From Deltaproteobacteria bacterium (GTDB lineage Bacteria; Myxococcota_A; UBA9160; SZUA-336): a stretch of DNA of 64,000 nucleotides. Location: contig JAJDAJ010000037.1 of NCBI GenBank assembly GCA_029261925.1, forward strand, positions 124,001-188,000, given 5' to 3'. Positions 1 to 7,798 of the stretch are shown in pieces (the first letter of the stretch is position 1; each line of letters begins with the position of its first letter). The notes beneath the pieces are model-generated. The model made no database searches. It worked only from the letters and a program-made list of their open reading frames with translations, and had not been told where the DNA came from. The position numbers were made by a program, and so were the translations under genes.

Positions 1-493
1 CCTGGTGGCGGCCCGCGGAGGCGTCGAGCAGGGCCCCGGCCGGCTCCCAGAGCACGGGCATGAAGCGATCGGCGCGCATCGAGGCCCGCAGCGCGGCCCG
101 GCGCGCGGCGTGGTCGAAGTCGGCGTCGATCACGATGCCGTCGGCCCCGGACACCTCGGCGGTGCGGATGGCCATGCCGACGTTTCCCGGGTAGGCGACC
201 CCGGTCATCAGCCAGACGACGCCGCCGGAGCGCGCCAGGCCGGGCAGGTCCAGCACCGGATCCCGTCCCACCAGGGTCAGCACGGGCGGCGGCGGGCTGC
301 AGGTGCTCAGCCGGGTCAGCACGCGCGGGGTGGCGGGGTGGACCGCGACCCCGGCCGCGCGGGCGGCGTCCACCAGGCGCCGCAGGCGGGCGTCGGACGC
401 GTCCTCGGCCACCAGCAGCAGCCGCGCCGAGCCGGCCGCCAGGGCGTGCTCGGCGGCCTCCAGGCCCGCGATCTGCCGTACCGGGTGGGTCAC
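1..493 (-). CDS. TrmH/SpoU-family RNA 2'-O-methyltransferase (partial)
   Basis: The gene enters from the left edge, so only its N-terminal 164 codons are present. The start is a GTG at 491-493 giving VTHPVRQIAGLEAAEHAL. Around residues 94-121 there is a SPOUT motif 1 (MTGVAYPGNVGMAIRTAEV), the N-P-G-N-x-G-x-x-x-R-T-A pattern that in TrmH-like enzymes contributes the catalytic Arg and part of the knotted SAM-binding fold. The preceding 90 residues look like the small substrate-binding domain that precedes the SPOUT domain in rRNA and tRNA 2'-O-methyltransferases. The family is clear; the target RNA cannot be told because motifs 2 and 3 lie outside the window. It is divergent from pckG. Confidence 0.75.
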   Translation of the reverse strand, partial: MTHPVRQIAGLEAAEHALAAGSARLLLVAEDASDARLRRLVDAARAAGVAVHPATPRVLTRLSTCSPPPPVLTLVGRDPVLDLPGLARSGGVVWLMTGVAYPGNVGMAIRTAEVSGADGIVIDADFDHAARRAALRASMRADRFMPVLWEPAGALLDASAGRHQ

Positions 494-545
494 GGCGGGG
501 ATGCTATCCGAAGCCGCCCCGCGTCCCGCCCCCGGGGCCGGCGAA

Positions 546-566
546 GGTGCATCAAAAAGCTGCGCC
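546..566. repeat. 21-nt hairpin repeat, copy 1
   Basis: GGTGCATCAAAAAGCTGCGCC sits upstream of pckG and matches 52641-52661 at 19 of 21 positions. The ends pair (GGTGCA with TGCGCC, one G-U pair) around a loop of TCAAAAAGC. The two copies differ by a base that changes a G-U pair to an A-U/Watson-Crick pair, so the stem is kept. Seen directly; function unknown, and coincidence cannot be excluded. Confidence 0.4.
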
Positions 567-650
567 GGGGGTGCCGCGGCGGGGGCCCGGCTGCCGGTTC
601 CAGCGAGTAGACTCGAAGGGGCCTCGGGGTGACCGACTTCGCTGCGAGGA

Positions 651-726
651 GGTGGCGGATCACCCCGCCACCCCAATGGTGGAGGCGAACCACCCTCCCC
701 CGCCCTCTCGCCGGCGCAGCGCCGGC
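651..726 (+). promoter_or_regulatory. Structured leader of pckG with three consecutive hairpins
   Basis: Three stem-loops follow each other in the 300-base leader before pckG. Hairpin 1 is GGTGGCGG/CCGCCACC with loop ATCACC (651-672). Hairpin 2 is GGTGG/CCACC with loop AGGCGAA (678-694). Hairpin 3 is GCCGGC/GCCGGC with loop GCAGC (710-726). Hairpins 1 and 2 share the GGTGG/CCACC core. None is followed by a T-run and I do not recognise a known riboswitch class. It may be an untranslated regulatory leader or simply GC-rich structure. Confidence 0.35.
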
Positions 727-791
727 CCCGGTGGGGAACGGGTCTTGCTTCGTCTGTGTCACCGAGCCGGCCAGTGGGAGAAACGCACGGG

Positions 792-2585
792 ATGAGTACC
801 AGCAACGCGAGGCTGCAAGCCTGGGTCGCCGAGATGCAGGAGCTCTGCCAGCCGGATGCCGTCCGCTGGTGCGACGGCTCCAGGGCAGAGTACGAGGAGA
901 TGCTGGAGCTGCTGGTCGCCAGCGGCACCGCGGAGCGGCTCGACCCCGACAAGCGCCCCGACTCGTACCTGGTGCGATCGGATCCCGCCGACGTGGCGCG
1001 CGTGGAGGACCGCACCTTCATCTGCTCGCAGCACGAGATCGACGCCGGACCGACGAACAACTGGCGGGATCCGGCCGAGATGCGCGAGACGCTCGACGGC
1101 CTGTTCCGCGGCACCATGCGCGGCCGCGTCATGTACGTGGTGCCCTTCAGCATGGGCCCGCTGGGCTCCCCGATCGCGCACATCGGCGTGCAGGTGACCG
1201 ACTCACCCTATGTCGTGGCGAGCATGCGGACCATGACGCGCATGGGCAGCCAGGTGCTCGAGGTGCTCGGCGCCGACGGCAGCTTCGTGCCCTGCGTGCA
1301 CTCGGTGGGCATGCCGCTCCAGACGGGCCAGGACGACGTGCCCTGGCCCTGCGACGGCGAGAACAAGTACATCGTGCACTTCCCCGAGACGCGCGAGATC
1401 TGGTCGTACGGCTCGGGCTACGGCGGCAACGCGCTGCTGGGCAAGAAGTGCTTCGCGCTGCGCATCGCCTCGGTGATGGCGCGCGACGAGGGCTGGCTCG
1501 CCGAGCACATGCTGATCCTGAAGCTCAGCTCGCCCGAGGGCTCGGTGCGCTACATCGCGGCCGCCTTCCCCAGCGCCTGCGGCAAGACCAACCTGGCGAT
1601 GCTCGAGCCGACGATCGAGGGCTGGAGCGTCGAGTGCATCGGCGACGACATCGCCTGGATGAAGTTCGGCGACGACGGACAGCTGTACGCGATCAACCCC
1701 GAGGCGGGCTTCTTCGGCGTGGCACCCGGCACCAGCATGAAGTCGAACCCCAACGCGATGCGCTCGCTCGAGCGCAACGCGATCTTCACCAACTGCGCGC
1801 TGACCGACGGAGGCGACGTCTGGTGGGAGGGCAAGACGGACGTGCCGCCCGAGCACCTGGTCGACTGGAAGGGCCGCGACTGGTCGCCCGACGACGGTAC
1901 GAACGCAGCCCACCCGAACGCCCGCTTCACCGCCCCGGCCCGCCAGTGCCCGGTCATCGCCGAAGAGTGGCAGGACCCCAGCGGCGTGCCGATCAGCGCG
2001 ATCCTCTTCGGCGGACGCCGCGCGTCGGTCGTTCCCCTGGTGACCGAGGCGCAGGACTGGGTCCACGGCACTTTCCTCGGCTCGATCATCGGCAGCGAGA
2101 AGACGGCCGCCGCCACGGGCAAGATCGGCCAGCTGCGCCGCGACCCGATGGCCATGCTGCCCTTCTGCGGCTACAACATGGCCGACTACTGGGCCCACTG
2201 GATCCGCATCGGCCAGCGCGCGGGCGCCCACCTGCCGCGCATCTACATGGTCAACTGGTTCCGCAAGAACGACGCGGGCGAGTTCCTCTGGCCCGGCTTC
2301 GGCGAGAATGGCCGCGTGCTGCGCTGGATCTTCGAGCGCTGCGAGGGCACCCGCAAGGCCCACGAGACGCCGATCGGCAACCTGCCGTTCAGCCGCGATC
2401 TCGACCTGGACGGGCTCGACCTCGATCCCGAGGATCTGCACACCCTGCTGACCGTCAACGTGGATGGCTGGCTCGAGGAGATCCCGCTGGTCCGGGAGCA
2501 CTACGCCAAGTTCGGCGAGCGCCTGCCTGCCGAGCTGGTCGCCTGCGTGGACCAGCTGGAGCAGCGCCTGCGTGACGCACGCTGA
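792..2585 (+). CDS. pckG: Phosphoenolpyruvate carboxykinase (GTP)
   Basis: Interconverts oxaloacetate + GTP and PEP + CO2 + GDP, the first committed step of gluconeogenesis, in the cytoplasm. The 597-residue length and sequence match the GTP-dependent family rather than the ATP type. The kinase-1a loop [12 protein letters not shown] lies near residues 258-269 and includes the reactive active-site Cys. The metal/phosphate motif [10 protein letters not shown] follows near 283, and the C-terminal half is full length. ATG 792 is preferred over the upstream in-frame GTG at 756 because GGGAG lies about 12 bases upstream and the N-terminus then begins like family members. The stop overlaps or abuts the SnoaL-like gene, suggesting co-transcription. 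Pyruvate kinase and a class I aldolase lie elsewhere in the window. Confidence 0.95.
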   Translation: MSTSNARLQAWVAEMQELCQPDAVRWCDGSRAEYEEMLELLVASGTAERLDPDKRPDSYLVRSDPADVARVEDRTFICSQHEIDAGPTNNWRDPAEMRETLDGLFRGTMRGRVMYVVPFSMGPLGSPIAHIGVQVTDSPYVVASMRTMTRMGSQVLEVLGADGSFVPCVHSVGMPLQTGQDDVPWPCDGENKYIVHFPETREIWSYGSGYGGNALLGKKCFALRIASVMARDEGWLAEHMLILKLSSPEGSVRYIAAAFPSACGKTNLAMLEPTIEGWSVECIGDDIAWMKFGDDGQLYAINPEAGFFGVAPGTSMKSNPNAMRSLERNAIFTNCALTDGGDVWWEGKTDVPPEHLVDWKGRDWSPDDGTNAAHPNARFTAPARQCPVIAEEWQDPSGVPISAILFGGRRASVVPLVTEAQDWVHGTFLGSIIGSEKTAAATGKIGQLRRDPMAMLPFCGYNMADYWAHWIRIGQRAGAHLPRIYMVNWFRKNDAGEFLWPGFGENGRVLRWIFERCEGTRKAHETPIGNLPFSRDLDLDGLDLDPEDLHTLLTVNVDGWLEEIPLVREHYAKFGERLPAELVACVDQLEQRLRDAR

Positions 2586-2598
2586 GCGGGAGAACCAC

Positions 2599-3027
2599 GT
2601 GGGCAAGGCAGCCGACCGGCTGAAGATCATGGAAATCGTCGGGCGCTATGCGCTTGCCGCCGACAGCCGCGACTGGAAGCTGCTGGACGAGACCTTCGTT
2701 CCCGAGGCGACCGGGGACTTCGGGCGCTTCCGGCACGGCGACCGCGAGGGCATCCGCGCGATGATGCGCGCACACCTCGATGGCTGCGGGCCCACGCAGC
2801 ACATGCTGGGCAACCACCGCATCGAGATCGACGGCGACTCGGCGCGCTGCGTCTCCCTGATCCGCGCCTTCCACGCCGGGGCCGGCGAGCGGCGAGCGGT
2901 GACCTACGAGCTCTTCGGCGAGTACCGCGACGAGCTCGTGCGCACGCCGCGGGGCTGGCGCATCCGCCACCGCGCCATGAGCATCTTCCACGAGATCGGC
3001 GACGACAGCATCCTGGGTCCCGGCTAG
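2599..3027 (+). CDS. SnoaL-like (NTF2-fold) protein
   Basis: A 142-residue protein with an NTF2/SnoaL-like_4 pattern. It has an N-terminal helix ([19 protein letters not shown]), then a strand-turn with [12 protein letters not shown], and a C-terminal strand ending in [10 protein letters not shown]. Such folds are used by dehydratases, isomerases, ring-cleaving enzymes and many uncharacterised binding proteins, so no reaction can be assigned. GTG 2599 is chosen because GGGAG lies seven bases upstream; GTG 2572, overlapping the pckG stop, is an alternative. The 13-base gap after pckG suggests an operon with the carboxykinase, but no functional link is known to me. Confidence 0.7.
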   Translation: MGKAADRLKIMEIVGRYALAADSRDWKLLDETFVPEATGDFGRFRHGDREGIRAMMRAHLDGCGPTQHMLGNHRIEIDGDSARCVSLIRAFHAGAGERRAVTYELFGEYRDELVRTPRGWRIRHRAMSIFHEIGDDSILGPG

Positions 3028-3056
3028 CAGGCTGCTGAAGAACCCCGGACTGCTAG

Positions 3057-3076
3057 CGCCGGGCGCGCGCCCGGCG
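3057..3076. terminator. Perfect 20-bp palindrome, possible terminator
   Basis: CGCCGGGCGCGCGCCCGGCG is perfectly self-complementary and lies 30 bases after the stop of the SnoaL-like gene and before the sigma factor. No T-run follows, so classical intrinsic termination is uncertain. Confidence 0.35.
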
Positions 3077-3141
3077 TGGATCCGCGCCTCTCGCGCCCGG
3101 TCGGTAAACCTTCCGGGCCCCCGGCGGTTCCAACCGGGTGA

Positions 3142-3744
3142 ATGAGAAGCACGACCCCGGAAGCTGCCGCGGACCGCGAGACCGACCTGGAGCGTCGCTT
3201 CGCGGCGCTGGTGTCGGAACATGGCGACCGCGCCGTGGGCCTGGCCTGGCGCCTGGTCGGCGGCGACGCTGCGGCAGCCGAGGACGTGGCCCAGGAGGCG
3301 CTGCTGCGCGCCTGGCAGGCGCTGGGACGCTTCCGGGACGAGGCGCGGCTGTCGACCTGGCTGTACCGCATCGTGGTCCGCGAGGCGGCGCGGCACCGCC
3401 GCTGGCGGTCCGTTCGCCAGCGGCTGGGCGGTCTCGGCGACGGGGACGCCCGCGATCTGCCCGACGCCCGCAGCGAGAGTGATTCGCCCGACCCGCTGCT
3501 GCGCGCGCGCATCGCCGCCGCGATCGACCGGCTGCCCCGGGGCCAGCGCGAGGCGTTCGTGCTGGTTCACCTCGAGGGCTTCGCGATCCGCGAGACCGCC
3601 GAGCTGACCGGCCGCGCCCCCGGGACGATCAAGACCCACCTGCACCGCGCCCTGCGCGCGCTGCGTCGCGACCTGGAGAGCGTCCGGGAGCCGGGACCGG
3701 ATCCGGCCGCCGCCCTCGCGAGCGCGGAGGAGAAGCCAGCATGA
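3142..3744 (+). CDS. ECF-type RNA polymerase sigma factor
   Basis: A 200-residue sigma factor with only regions 2 and 4, as in the extracytoplasmic-function group. Region 2 spans about residues 15-90 (DVAQEALLRAWQAL for core binding, STWLYRIVVREAARHRR for -10 recognition). A charged linker follows, then region 4 at about 118-180 (LPRGQREAFVLVHLEGF and the helix-turn-helix RAPGTIKTHLHRALRALRR). Its stop overlaps the ATG of the next gene by four bases, so sigma and membrane partner are translationally coupled. Order and content (sigma, small membrane protein, periplasmic His-rich protein) suggest a surface-stress or metal-responsive system of the CnrH-CnrY-CnrX kind. That parallel is inference. 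Confidence 0.9.
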   Translation: MRSTTPEAAADRETDLERRFAALVSEHGDRAVGLAWRLVGGDAAAAEDVAQEALLRAWQALGRFRDEARLSTWLYRIVVREAARHRRWRSVRQRLGGLGDGDARDLPDARSESDSPDPLLRARIAAAIDRLPRGQREAFVLVHLEGFAIRETAELTGRAPGTIKTHLHRALRALRRDLESVREPGPDPAAALASAEEKPA

Positions 3745-4124
3745 GCGGACCCGACGAGACCGACGCCCGGCTGATCGCGCAGATCGCGCGCGCCTACGCG
3801 CCTCCCGCGCGGACTGCGCTGCAGCATCGCGCCCTCGAGGCCGCGCTGCGCGAGCGCCTGGAGCAGCGGCGGGGGCCGGGGCCCGGTGTGCTCGCCGTCG
3901 CCGGCGCCGCGCTGGCCCTGGCGCTGGGCGCGACCTGGATGGCGGGCCTGCGCGACCCGGCCCCCGCCGCCGCGACGGCAGCGCAGCCTGTGGCCGCGAC
4001 CGCGACAGGCGATCTGGGCGAGGCGCTGCTCGCGCTGGCGGGCGACGACGAGACGGAGGCCGACGCCGGATTTCCCGAGGAGTACCTCGCGATCGAGGAA
4101 CTCCTCATCGAAGGAGGAGCCTGA
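3741..4124 (+). CDS. Small single-pass membrane protein, probable anti-sigma factor
   Basis: A 127-residue protein with a roughly 48-residue N-terminal cytoplasmic part rich in charged helix (ALQHRALEAALRERLEQRRG). One transmembrane helix follows at about residues 49-70 (VLAVAGAALALALGATWMAG), then an Ala-rich linker and an acidic periplasmic tail (GDDETEADAGFPEEY). It shows no zinc-binding anti-sigma motif. Its 4-base overlap with the sigma gene and single-pass topology are what suggest the anti-sigma role, as for CnrY or NccY. The acidic C-terminus could contact the next gene's product. Sequence alone does not prove the function. Confidence 0.6.
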   Translation: MSGPDETDARLIAQIARAYAPPARTALQHRALEAALRERLEQRRGPGPGVLAVAGAALALALGATWMAGLRDPAPAAATAAQPVAATATGDLGEALLALAGDDETEADAGFPEEYLAIEELLIEGGA

Positions 4125-4125
4125 G

Positions 4126-4611
4126 ATGAGAGACTGGATCACCCGCGCCGCACTGATCGGCGCACTGCTCGCCATGGGCACGCCGGCGCTCGCCGGCGAC
4201 GGCTTCGGCGGGCGGCACGGACATCGCGGCCCCCCGCTGGGCGAGGTGCTCGAGCGGCACGCCGCGGAGCTGGGCCTGGACGAGGCCGCGGTCGGGCGCA
4301 TCCGCGCCATCGAGGAGACGAGCCGACCCGAGCGCGACGCGCTGCGGGAGGAGCTGCACGGGCTGCGCACGGACCTGCACGCGCTGCTCGAGGCCGACGC
4401 GCCCGACGAGGCGGCGGTCATGGCGCAGGTCGAGGAGATCGGCGCGGTCAAGACGGAGCTCCAGAAGCACCGCGTGCGCACCCTGCTCGCGGTGCGCGCC
4501 GAGCTCACGCCCGAGCAGCGCGCGAAGCTGGTCGAGCTGCGAGAGGCGCGACGCGCAAAGCGGCACGGCCGCTTCATGGACCGCCACGACGAGCCCGGCC
4601 CGCCCGAGTAG
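4126..4611 (+). CDS. Periplasmic Spy/CpxP/CnrX-like LTxxQ-motif protein
   Basis: A 161-residue exported protein with a signal peptide (RAALIGALLAMGTPALA, cleavage near residue 23). It continues with a short His-rich stretch (H31, H33, H45) and an all-helical body. The LTPEQRAKLVEL segment is the LTxxQ motif of the Spy/CpxP fold, which also includes the metal sensors CnrX and ZraP. The tail is again His-rich (KRHGRFMDRHDE). A strong site AAGGAGGAG at 4111-4119 fixes ATG 4126. As third gene after sigma and membrane protein it occupies the sensor position. Binding of metal by these His residues is inference; a periplasmic chaperone is the alternative. Confidence 0.7.
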   Translation: MRDWITRAALIGALLAMGTPALAGDGFGGRHGHRGPPLGEVLERHAAELGLDEAAVGRIRAIEETSRPERDALREELHGLRTDLHALLEADAPDEAAVMAQVEEIGAVKTELQKHRVRTLLAVRAELTPEQRAKLVELREARRAKRHGRFMDRHDEPGPPE

Positions 4612-4632
4612 GCGACCCGCCCCCGCCCCGGC

Positions 4633-5037
4633 TCAGCAGCAGGGGCGGGGCGCGTCCTCCGCGTCGCCGGCGGCCACCAGGTCGTCGGTGATCGCGTACC
4701 ACTCCCAGGGCAGACCCTGGGGGTCGTGCGACCAGACCTTGTCCTGTACCGCGTGGCAGCAGCGGGCGTCCCGCTGCACGCCGCTGGCGAGGCCTGCCGC
4801 CTCGATGCGCTCGATCTCCGCGTCGACGCGACCGGGCTCGAGGAGCTCGACCCCGAGGTGGTTCAGGCGCTCGCTGGCGTCGGGTCGCTCGAACAGGACC
4901 AGCTTGAGCGGCGGCTGCTCGATCTCGAAGTTCGCGTAGCCGGGCCGGCGCTTGTGGACCGGCGTGTCGAAGAGCCTGGAGTAGTAGGCCACGGCCTCCT
5001 CGAGGTCGCGAACGTTCAGGGCCAGCTGGACGCGCAT
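4633..5037 (-). CDS. arsI: ArsI-type C-As lyase (vicinal oxygen chelate dioxygenase)
   Basis: A 134-residue glyoxalase-fold protein of the ArsI/CadI group. ArsI enzymes are Fe(II)-dependent dioxygenases that cleave the carbon-arsenic bond of trivalent organoarsenicals. The vicinal cysteine pair (C93-C94 in DARCCHAVQDKVW) binds the arsenical. Q4, H60 and E112 fall where the Gln/His-His-Glu iron ligands of characterised ArsI enzymes lie. A second Cys pair ends the protein (PRPCC). It is divergent from the ArsR-type gene at 5123, with two palindromes between them. CadI-like proteins share the Cys-pair motif, so a broader metal(loid) response remains possible. Confidence 0.8.
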   Translation of the reverse strand: MRVQLALNVRDLEEAVAYYSRLFDTPVHKRRPGYANFEIEQPPLKLVLFERPDASERLNHLGVELLEPGRVDAEIERIEAAGLASGVQRDARCCHAVQDKVWSHDPQGLPWEWYAITDDLVAAGDAEDAPRPCC

Positions 5038-5060
5038 CGGTGATCCTCCGTCTTCTATAT

Positions 5061-5076
5061 ATTGATGATCATCGAT
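5061..5076. promoter_or_regulatory. Palindromic operator 1 in the arsI-arsR intergenic region
   Basis: ATTGATGATCATCGAT is an almost perfect palindrome, extending with mismatches to TATA/GTA flanks (5058-5079), in an AT-rich tract unlike the rest of the window. It resembles ArsR/SmtB-family 12-2-12-type operators. It lies just downstream of the putative arsI -10, where binding would block arsI transcription. Confidence 0.6.
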
Positions 5077-5088
5077 GTAAATAATCCA

Positions 5089-5104
5089 TCGACATCTGTC
5101 AATG
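5089..5104. promoter_or_regulatory. Palindromic operator 2, overlapping a TTGACA -35 for arsI
   Basis: ATCGACATCTGTCAAT is a second near-palindrome of the same ATYGA...TCRAT pattern, centred 28 bases from the first. On the minus strand it contains TTGACA (5098-5103). A weak -10 (TACATC) lies 17 bases downstream toward arsI. On the plus strand it lies just upstream of the arsR start, so one regulator could control both genes. Confidence 0.5.
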
Positions 5105-5122
5105 TATAGATAGACTGTGAGC

Positions 5123-5479
5123 ATGCCCCGAAGAGAGCGACCCGAGGGCTGCTGCCCGGTGCGTTCCGTCCGGCCCCTGTCGGCCGGGCGCCTCGACGAC
5201 CTCAGCGCCGTCTTCCGCGCCCTGTCCGACCCGAACCGGCTCGAGATGCTGCGGCTCATCTGCGCCCAGCGGGGTCCGATCTGCGTCTGCGACGTGAACG
5301 AACGCTTCGACCTGAGCCAGCCGACGATCTCGCACCACCTGCGGGTGCTGCGCGAGGCCGGGCTGGTGCGCGCCTCGCGCGCCGGGATCTGGTCTTTCTA
5401 CGCGCCGGAGCCGGCCGGGCTCGCGCTGCTGGAGCGGGCCCCGGAGCTGCTCGGCACGCCGGCCGCCGGCGCTGCTTGA
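5123..5479 (+). CDS. arsR: ArsR/SmtB-family transcriptional repressor
   Basis: A 118-residue winged-helix regulator. The core reads LSAVFRALSDPNRLEMLRLI, then the recognition helix QPTISHHLRVLREAGLV and wing SRAGIWSFY. Just before the helix-turn-helix is ICVCDVNERFDLS, with cysteines in the alpha-3 position (CxC within CVCD-type) that in ArsR proteins bind As(III). A further CC pair lies near the N-terminus (EGCCPV) and could also take part. ATG 5123 is preferred; GTG 5117 would add two residues. Divergent arrangement with arsI and the two palindromes suggests autoregulated derepression by arsenicals, which is inferred from the family. Confidence 0.88.
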   Translation: MPRRERPEGCCPVRSVRPLSAGRLDDLSAVFRALSDPNRLEMLRLICAQRGPICVCDVNERFDLSQPTISHHLRVLREAGLVRASRAGIWSFYAPEPAGLALLERAPELLGTPAAGAA

Positions 5480-5534
5480 CGCGCACTGCCGGCGAGGACT
5501 ACACAGGGTCCCACACAGATCGCGGATGGTGACC

Positions 5535-5730
5535 CCGCCCCGAGCGGGGCAGTCCCGAGGTTCGGGGCTGCGGGAAGTCCGGTGAGAATCCGGCGCGAGC
5601 CCGTCGCTGTGACCGGGGACGACCGTCGAGACGAGCCACTGGCCTGCGGGCCGGGAAGGGTCGGCGGGAGAACGATCCGGGAGCCAGAAGACCGGCCATC
5701 CGCTCCGGGTCGCACGCCTCCGGGGAGCGA
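5535..5730 (+). ncRNA. Cobalamin (B12) riboswitch
   Basis: The leader of the TonB receptor has the hallmark order of the cobalamin aptamer. GGGAAGTCCGGTGAGAATCC occurs near 5573-5592, then a GACGAGCCACTGGCC segment near 5631-5645, GGGAAGGG near 5653-5660, and the B12 box GAGCCAGAAGACCGGCC at 5681-5697. A hairpin follows (CGCTCC at 5701-5706 with GGAGCG at 5724-5729) that may belong to the expression platform. No T-run follows it and the start codon is 130 bases away, so whether control is transcriptional or translational is unclear. Boundaries are approximate. Confidence 0.92.
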
Positions 5731-5857
5731 GCAATGCGCCGCAGCCGATCCGCGTCCGCCTCGAGCCCACCGGGGCCGGGCGGCGCGCCGCGTCTTCGTG
5801 CGCGGTCGCCCGTGCCCTGACGACGCGCGCCCCGTTCTCTCGAGAGCGGAGGACGAG

Positions 5858-7774
5858 ATGAGAACCGTGAGGATCGCCGGCGCGCTGACGCTGGCCCTGT
5901 CAATGCCCGTGGCGGGCGCGTACGCCGGCGAGAGCGTGTACGCGGCGCACCGCATGGAGACGCCCGTCGAGCAGATCGCGGGCAGCGTGACGGTGATCGA
6001 GCGCGCCGAGATCGAGCGCCGCGGCTGGCGCACGCTGGTGGACGCGCTGAGCGAGGTGCCCGGGCTGCAGGTGGTGCAGGCGGGCGGACCCGGCGGCCAG
6101 ACGTCCATCTTCACACGCGGCACCGAGTCGAATCACACGCTGCTGCTGCTCGACGGTATCGAGATGTCGGACCCGAGCCTGCCCGGAACGGTCTTCGACG
6201 CGGCGCACCTGCTGACCGAGGGGGTCGAGCGCATCGAGGTGGTGCGCGGCCCGCAGAGCGCGCTCTACGGCTCCGCGGCGCTGGGCGGCGTGATCAACGT
6301 GGTCACGCGGAGCGGCGGACAGCGGCCCGCCGCCGAGGCCTGGGCGGAGGTCGGCTCCTTCCACACGGCGCAGGCGGCCGTCCGGGTCTCCACCGGCGGC
6401 GAGCACGGCGACCTCTCGCTGGGCTACACGCAGCTGCACACGCGCGGCATCAGCAGCGTGGACGACGATCTCGGCGGTCGCGAGCGTGACGCCTACGACC
6501 ACCGGAGCCTCTCGGGCAGGGGCCGGCTGCGCCTGGGCGATCGCGCAGCGCTGTCCTTCGTGGGCCGGCTCGTCGACACCGACCAGCAGCTCGACCCGTT
6601 CGCGGAGGACCCGGACCGGCGCAGCTCGACCCGCCAGCTGTTCACGCGCGCCGAGGCGCAGGTCGACCTGCTCGACGGCCGCTGGCGCCAGCGCATGGGC
6701 GTGTCGTTGACCGACCACGACCGCCGCGAGCGCGACGAGCCCCAGACCCCGGGCTCCACGGATCTGCTCGAGACGAACGACGGGACGCGTCTCCAGCTCG
6801 ACTGGCAGCACGACCTGCGGCTCGGCGATGCGCAGGTGCTCAGCCTGGGCACCGAGACCGAGCGCGAGACCATCGATGCCCGGTCCTCGAGCTCGAGCGT
6901 GGGGTTGTTCGGTCCCGAGAGCTTCGACAGCGCCACCGACGAGTCGGCGCGCAACACGGCGTTCTACGTGCAGCACCGCTTCGGGGTGGGCAGGGGTCTG
7001 TTCGGAACGGTCGGGGCGCGGCTCGACGTGCACGACGACTTCGGCTCCGCGACGACCTGGAGTGCGTCGCTCGGCCGGGTGCTCCGCACCGGGACCCGCC
7101 TGCACGCCTCGGTGGGCACCGGCTTCAAGGCGCCCTCGCTGGCCGACCTGCACGGGTTCTCCGTGTTCGACTCCGGCGGGTTCCGCTTCCCGTTCCGCGG
7201 CAACCCCGATCTCGACCCCGAGCGCTCGCGAAGCTACGAGCTGGGCATCGAGCAGCCCTTCCTGTCGGGCCGCGCCCGGGCCGGGGTCACCTACTTCAAC
7301 ACCCACATCCGCGAGCTGATCGCCTCGAACGCGGCCTTCGACTCGCTGGTCAACGTGCACCGCGCGCGCATCGACGGCCTCGAGGGCTTCGTGAGCTTCA
7401 CGCCGTCGTCGCGCGTGCACGGGCGGGTCGACTACACCTACACGCACGCCGAGAACCGCGACCTCGACGAGGACCTGCTGCGCCGGCCGAAGCACCGCAT
7501 CACGGCGAAGCTCGAGCTGCGCCCGCTCGACGCGGGCACGCTCAGCCTGGCCGCGACCTACACCGGACGGCGCAAGGACATCGACGCGCGCTCGTTCGAG
7601 AACCGCACCATGGCCGGGTACACGACCGTGCACGTGGCCGGAACCTTCAGGCTGACGCCCCGGCTCGATCTCTTCGCGCGCGTGGAGAACCTGCTCGACC
7701 GCGAGTACCGGGACCCGGACGGCTTCGAGAGCCGGCCGCGGGCCCTGTTCGCGGGCATTCGCGGGAGCCTCTGA
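5858..7774 (+). CDS. btuB: TonB-dependent outer-membrane receptor, BtuB-like
   Basis: A 638-residue receptor with a signal peptide (GALTLALSMPVAGAYA). A plug domain occupies about residues 30-160 (VTVIERAEIERRG, EVPGLQVVQAGGPGGQ, LLLLDGIEMSDPSLPG, RIEVVRGPQSALYGSAALGGVINVV). A 22-strand barrel follows, ending in the TonB-dependent pattern FARVENLLDREYRDPDGF. Plug motifs match BtuB closely, and the cobalamin riboswitch immediately upstream is the strongest evidence that the ligand is a corrinoid. GCGGAGGACGAG precedes ATG 5858. No btuCDF genes lie nearby, so the inner-membrane partner must be encoded elsewhere. An iron-siderophore ligand is much less likely given the riboswitch. Confidence 0.9.
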   Translation: MRTVRIAGALTLALSMPVAGAYAGESVYAAHRMETPVEQIAGSVTVIERAEIERRGWRTLVDALSEVPGLQVVQAGGPGGQTSIFTRGTESNHTLLLLDGIEMSDPSLPGTVFDAAHLLTEGVERIEVVRGPQSALYGSAALGGVINVVTRSGGQRPAAEAWAEVGSFHTAQAAVRVSTGGEHGDLSLGYTQLHTRGISSVDDDLGGRERDAYDHRSLSGRGRLRLGDRAALSFVGRLVDTDQQLDPFAEDPDRRSSTRQLFTRAEAQVDLLDGRWRQRMGVSLTDHDRRERDEPQTPGSTDLLETNDGTRLQLDWQHDLRLGDAQVLSLGTETERETIDARSSSSSVGLFGPESFDSATDESARNTAFYVQHRFGVGRGLFGTVGARLDVHDDFGSATTWSASLGRVLRTGTRLHASVGTGFKAPSLADLHGFSVFDSGGFRFPFRGNPDLDPERSRSYELGIEQPFLSGRARAGVTYFNTHIRELIASNAAFDSLVNVHRARIDGLEGFVSFTPSSRVHGRVDYTYTHAENRDLDEDLLRRPKHRITAKLELRPLDAGTLSLAATYTGRRKDIDARSFENRTMAGYTTVHVAGTFRLTPRLDLFARVENLLDREYRDPDGFESRPRALFAGIRGSL

Positions 7775-7798
7775 GCGACGCGTCGCGCGCGGCCGGGG

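Noticed and set aside
5..610. A 201-residue plus-strand open frame at the left edge
   Set aside because: It is Arg/Gly/His-rich shadow of the opposite-strand SpoU-type gene, which has a clear SPOUT motif.
629..2575. Long plus-strand frame over pckG
   Set aside because: Composition is Arg/Ala/Gly-biased and it is a frame shadow; pckG in another frame has full-length catalytic motifs.
5535..5730. RNase P RNA as alternative for GGGAAGTCCGGTGAG
   Set aside because: The B12 box and order of segments match the cobalamin aptamer, and the downstream gene is BtuB-like.
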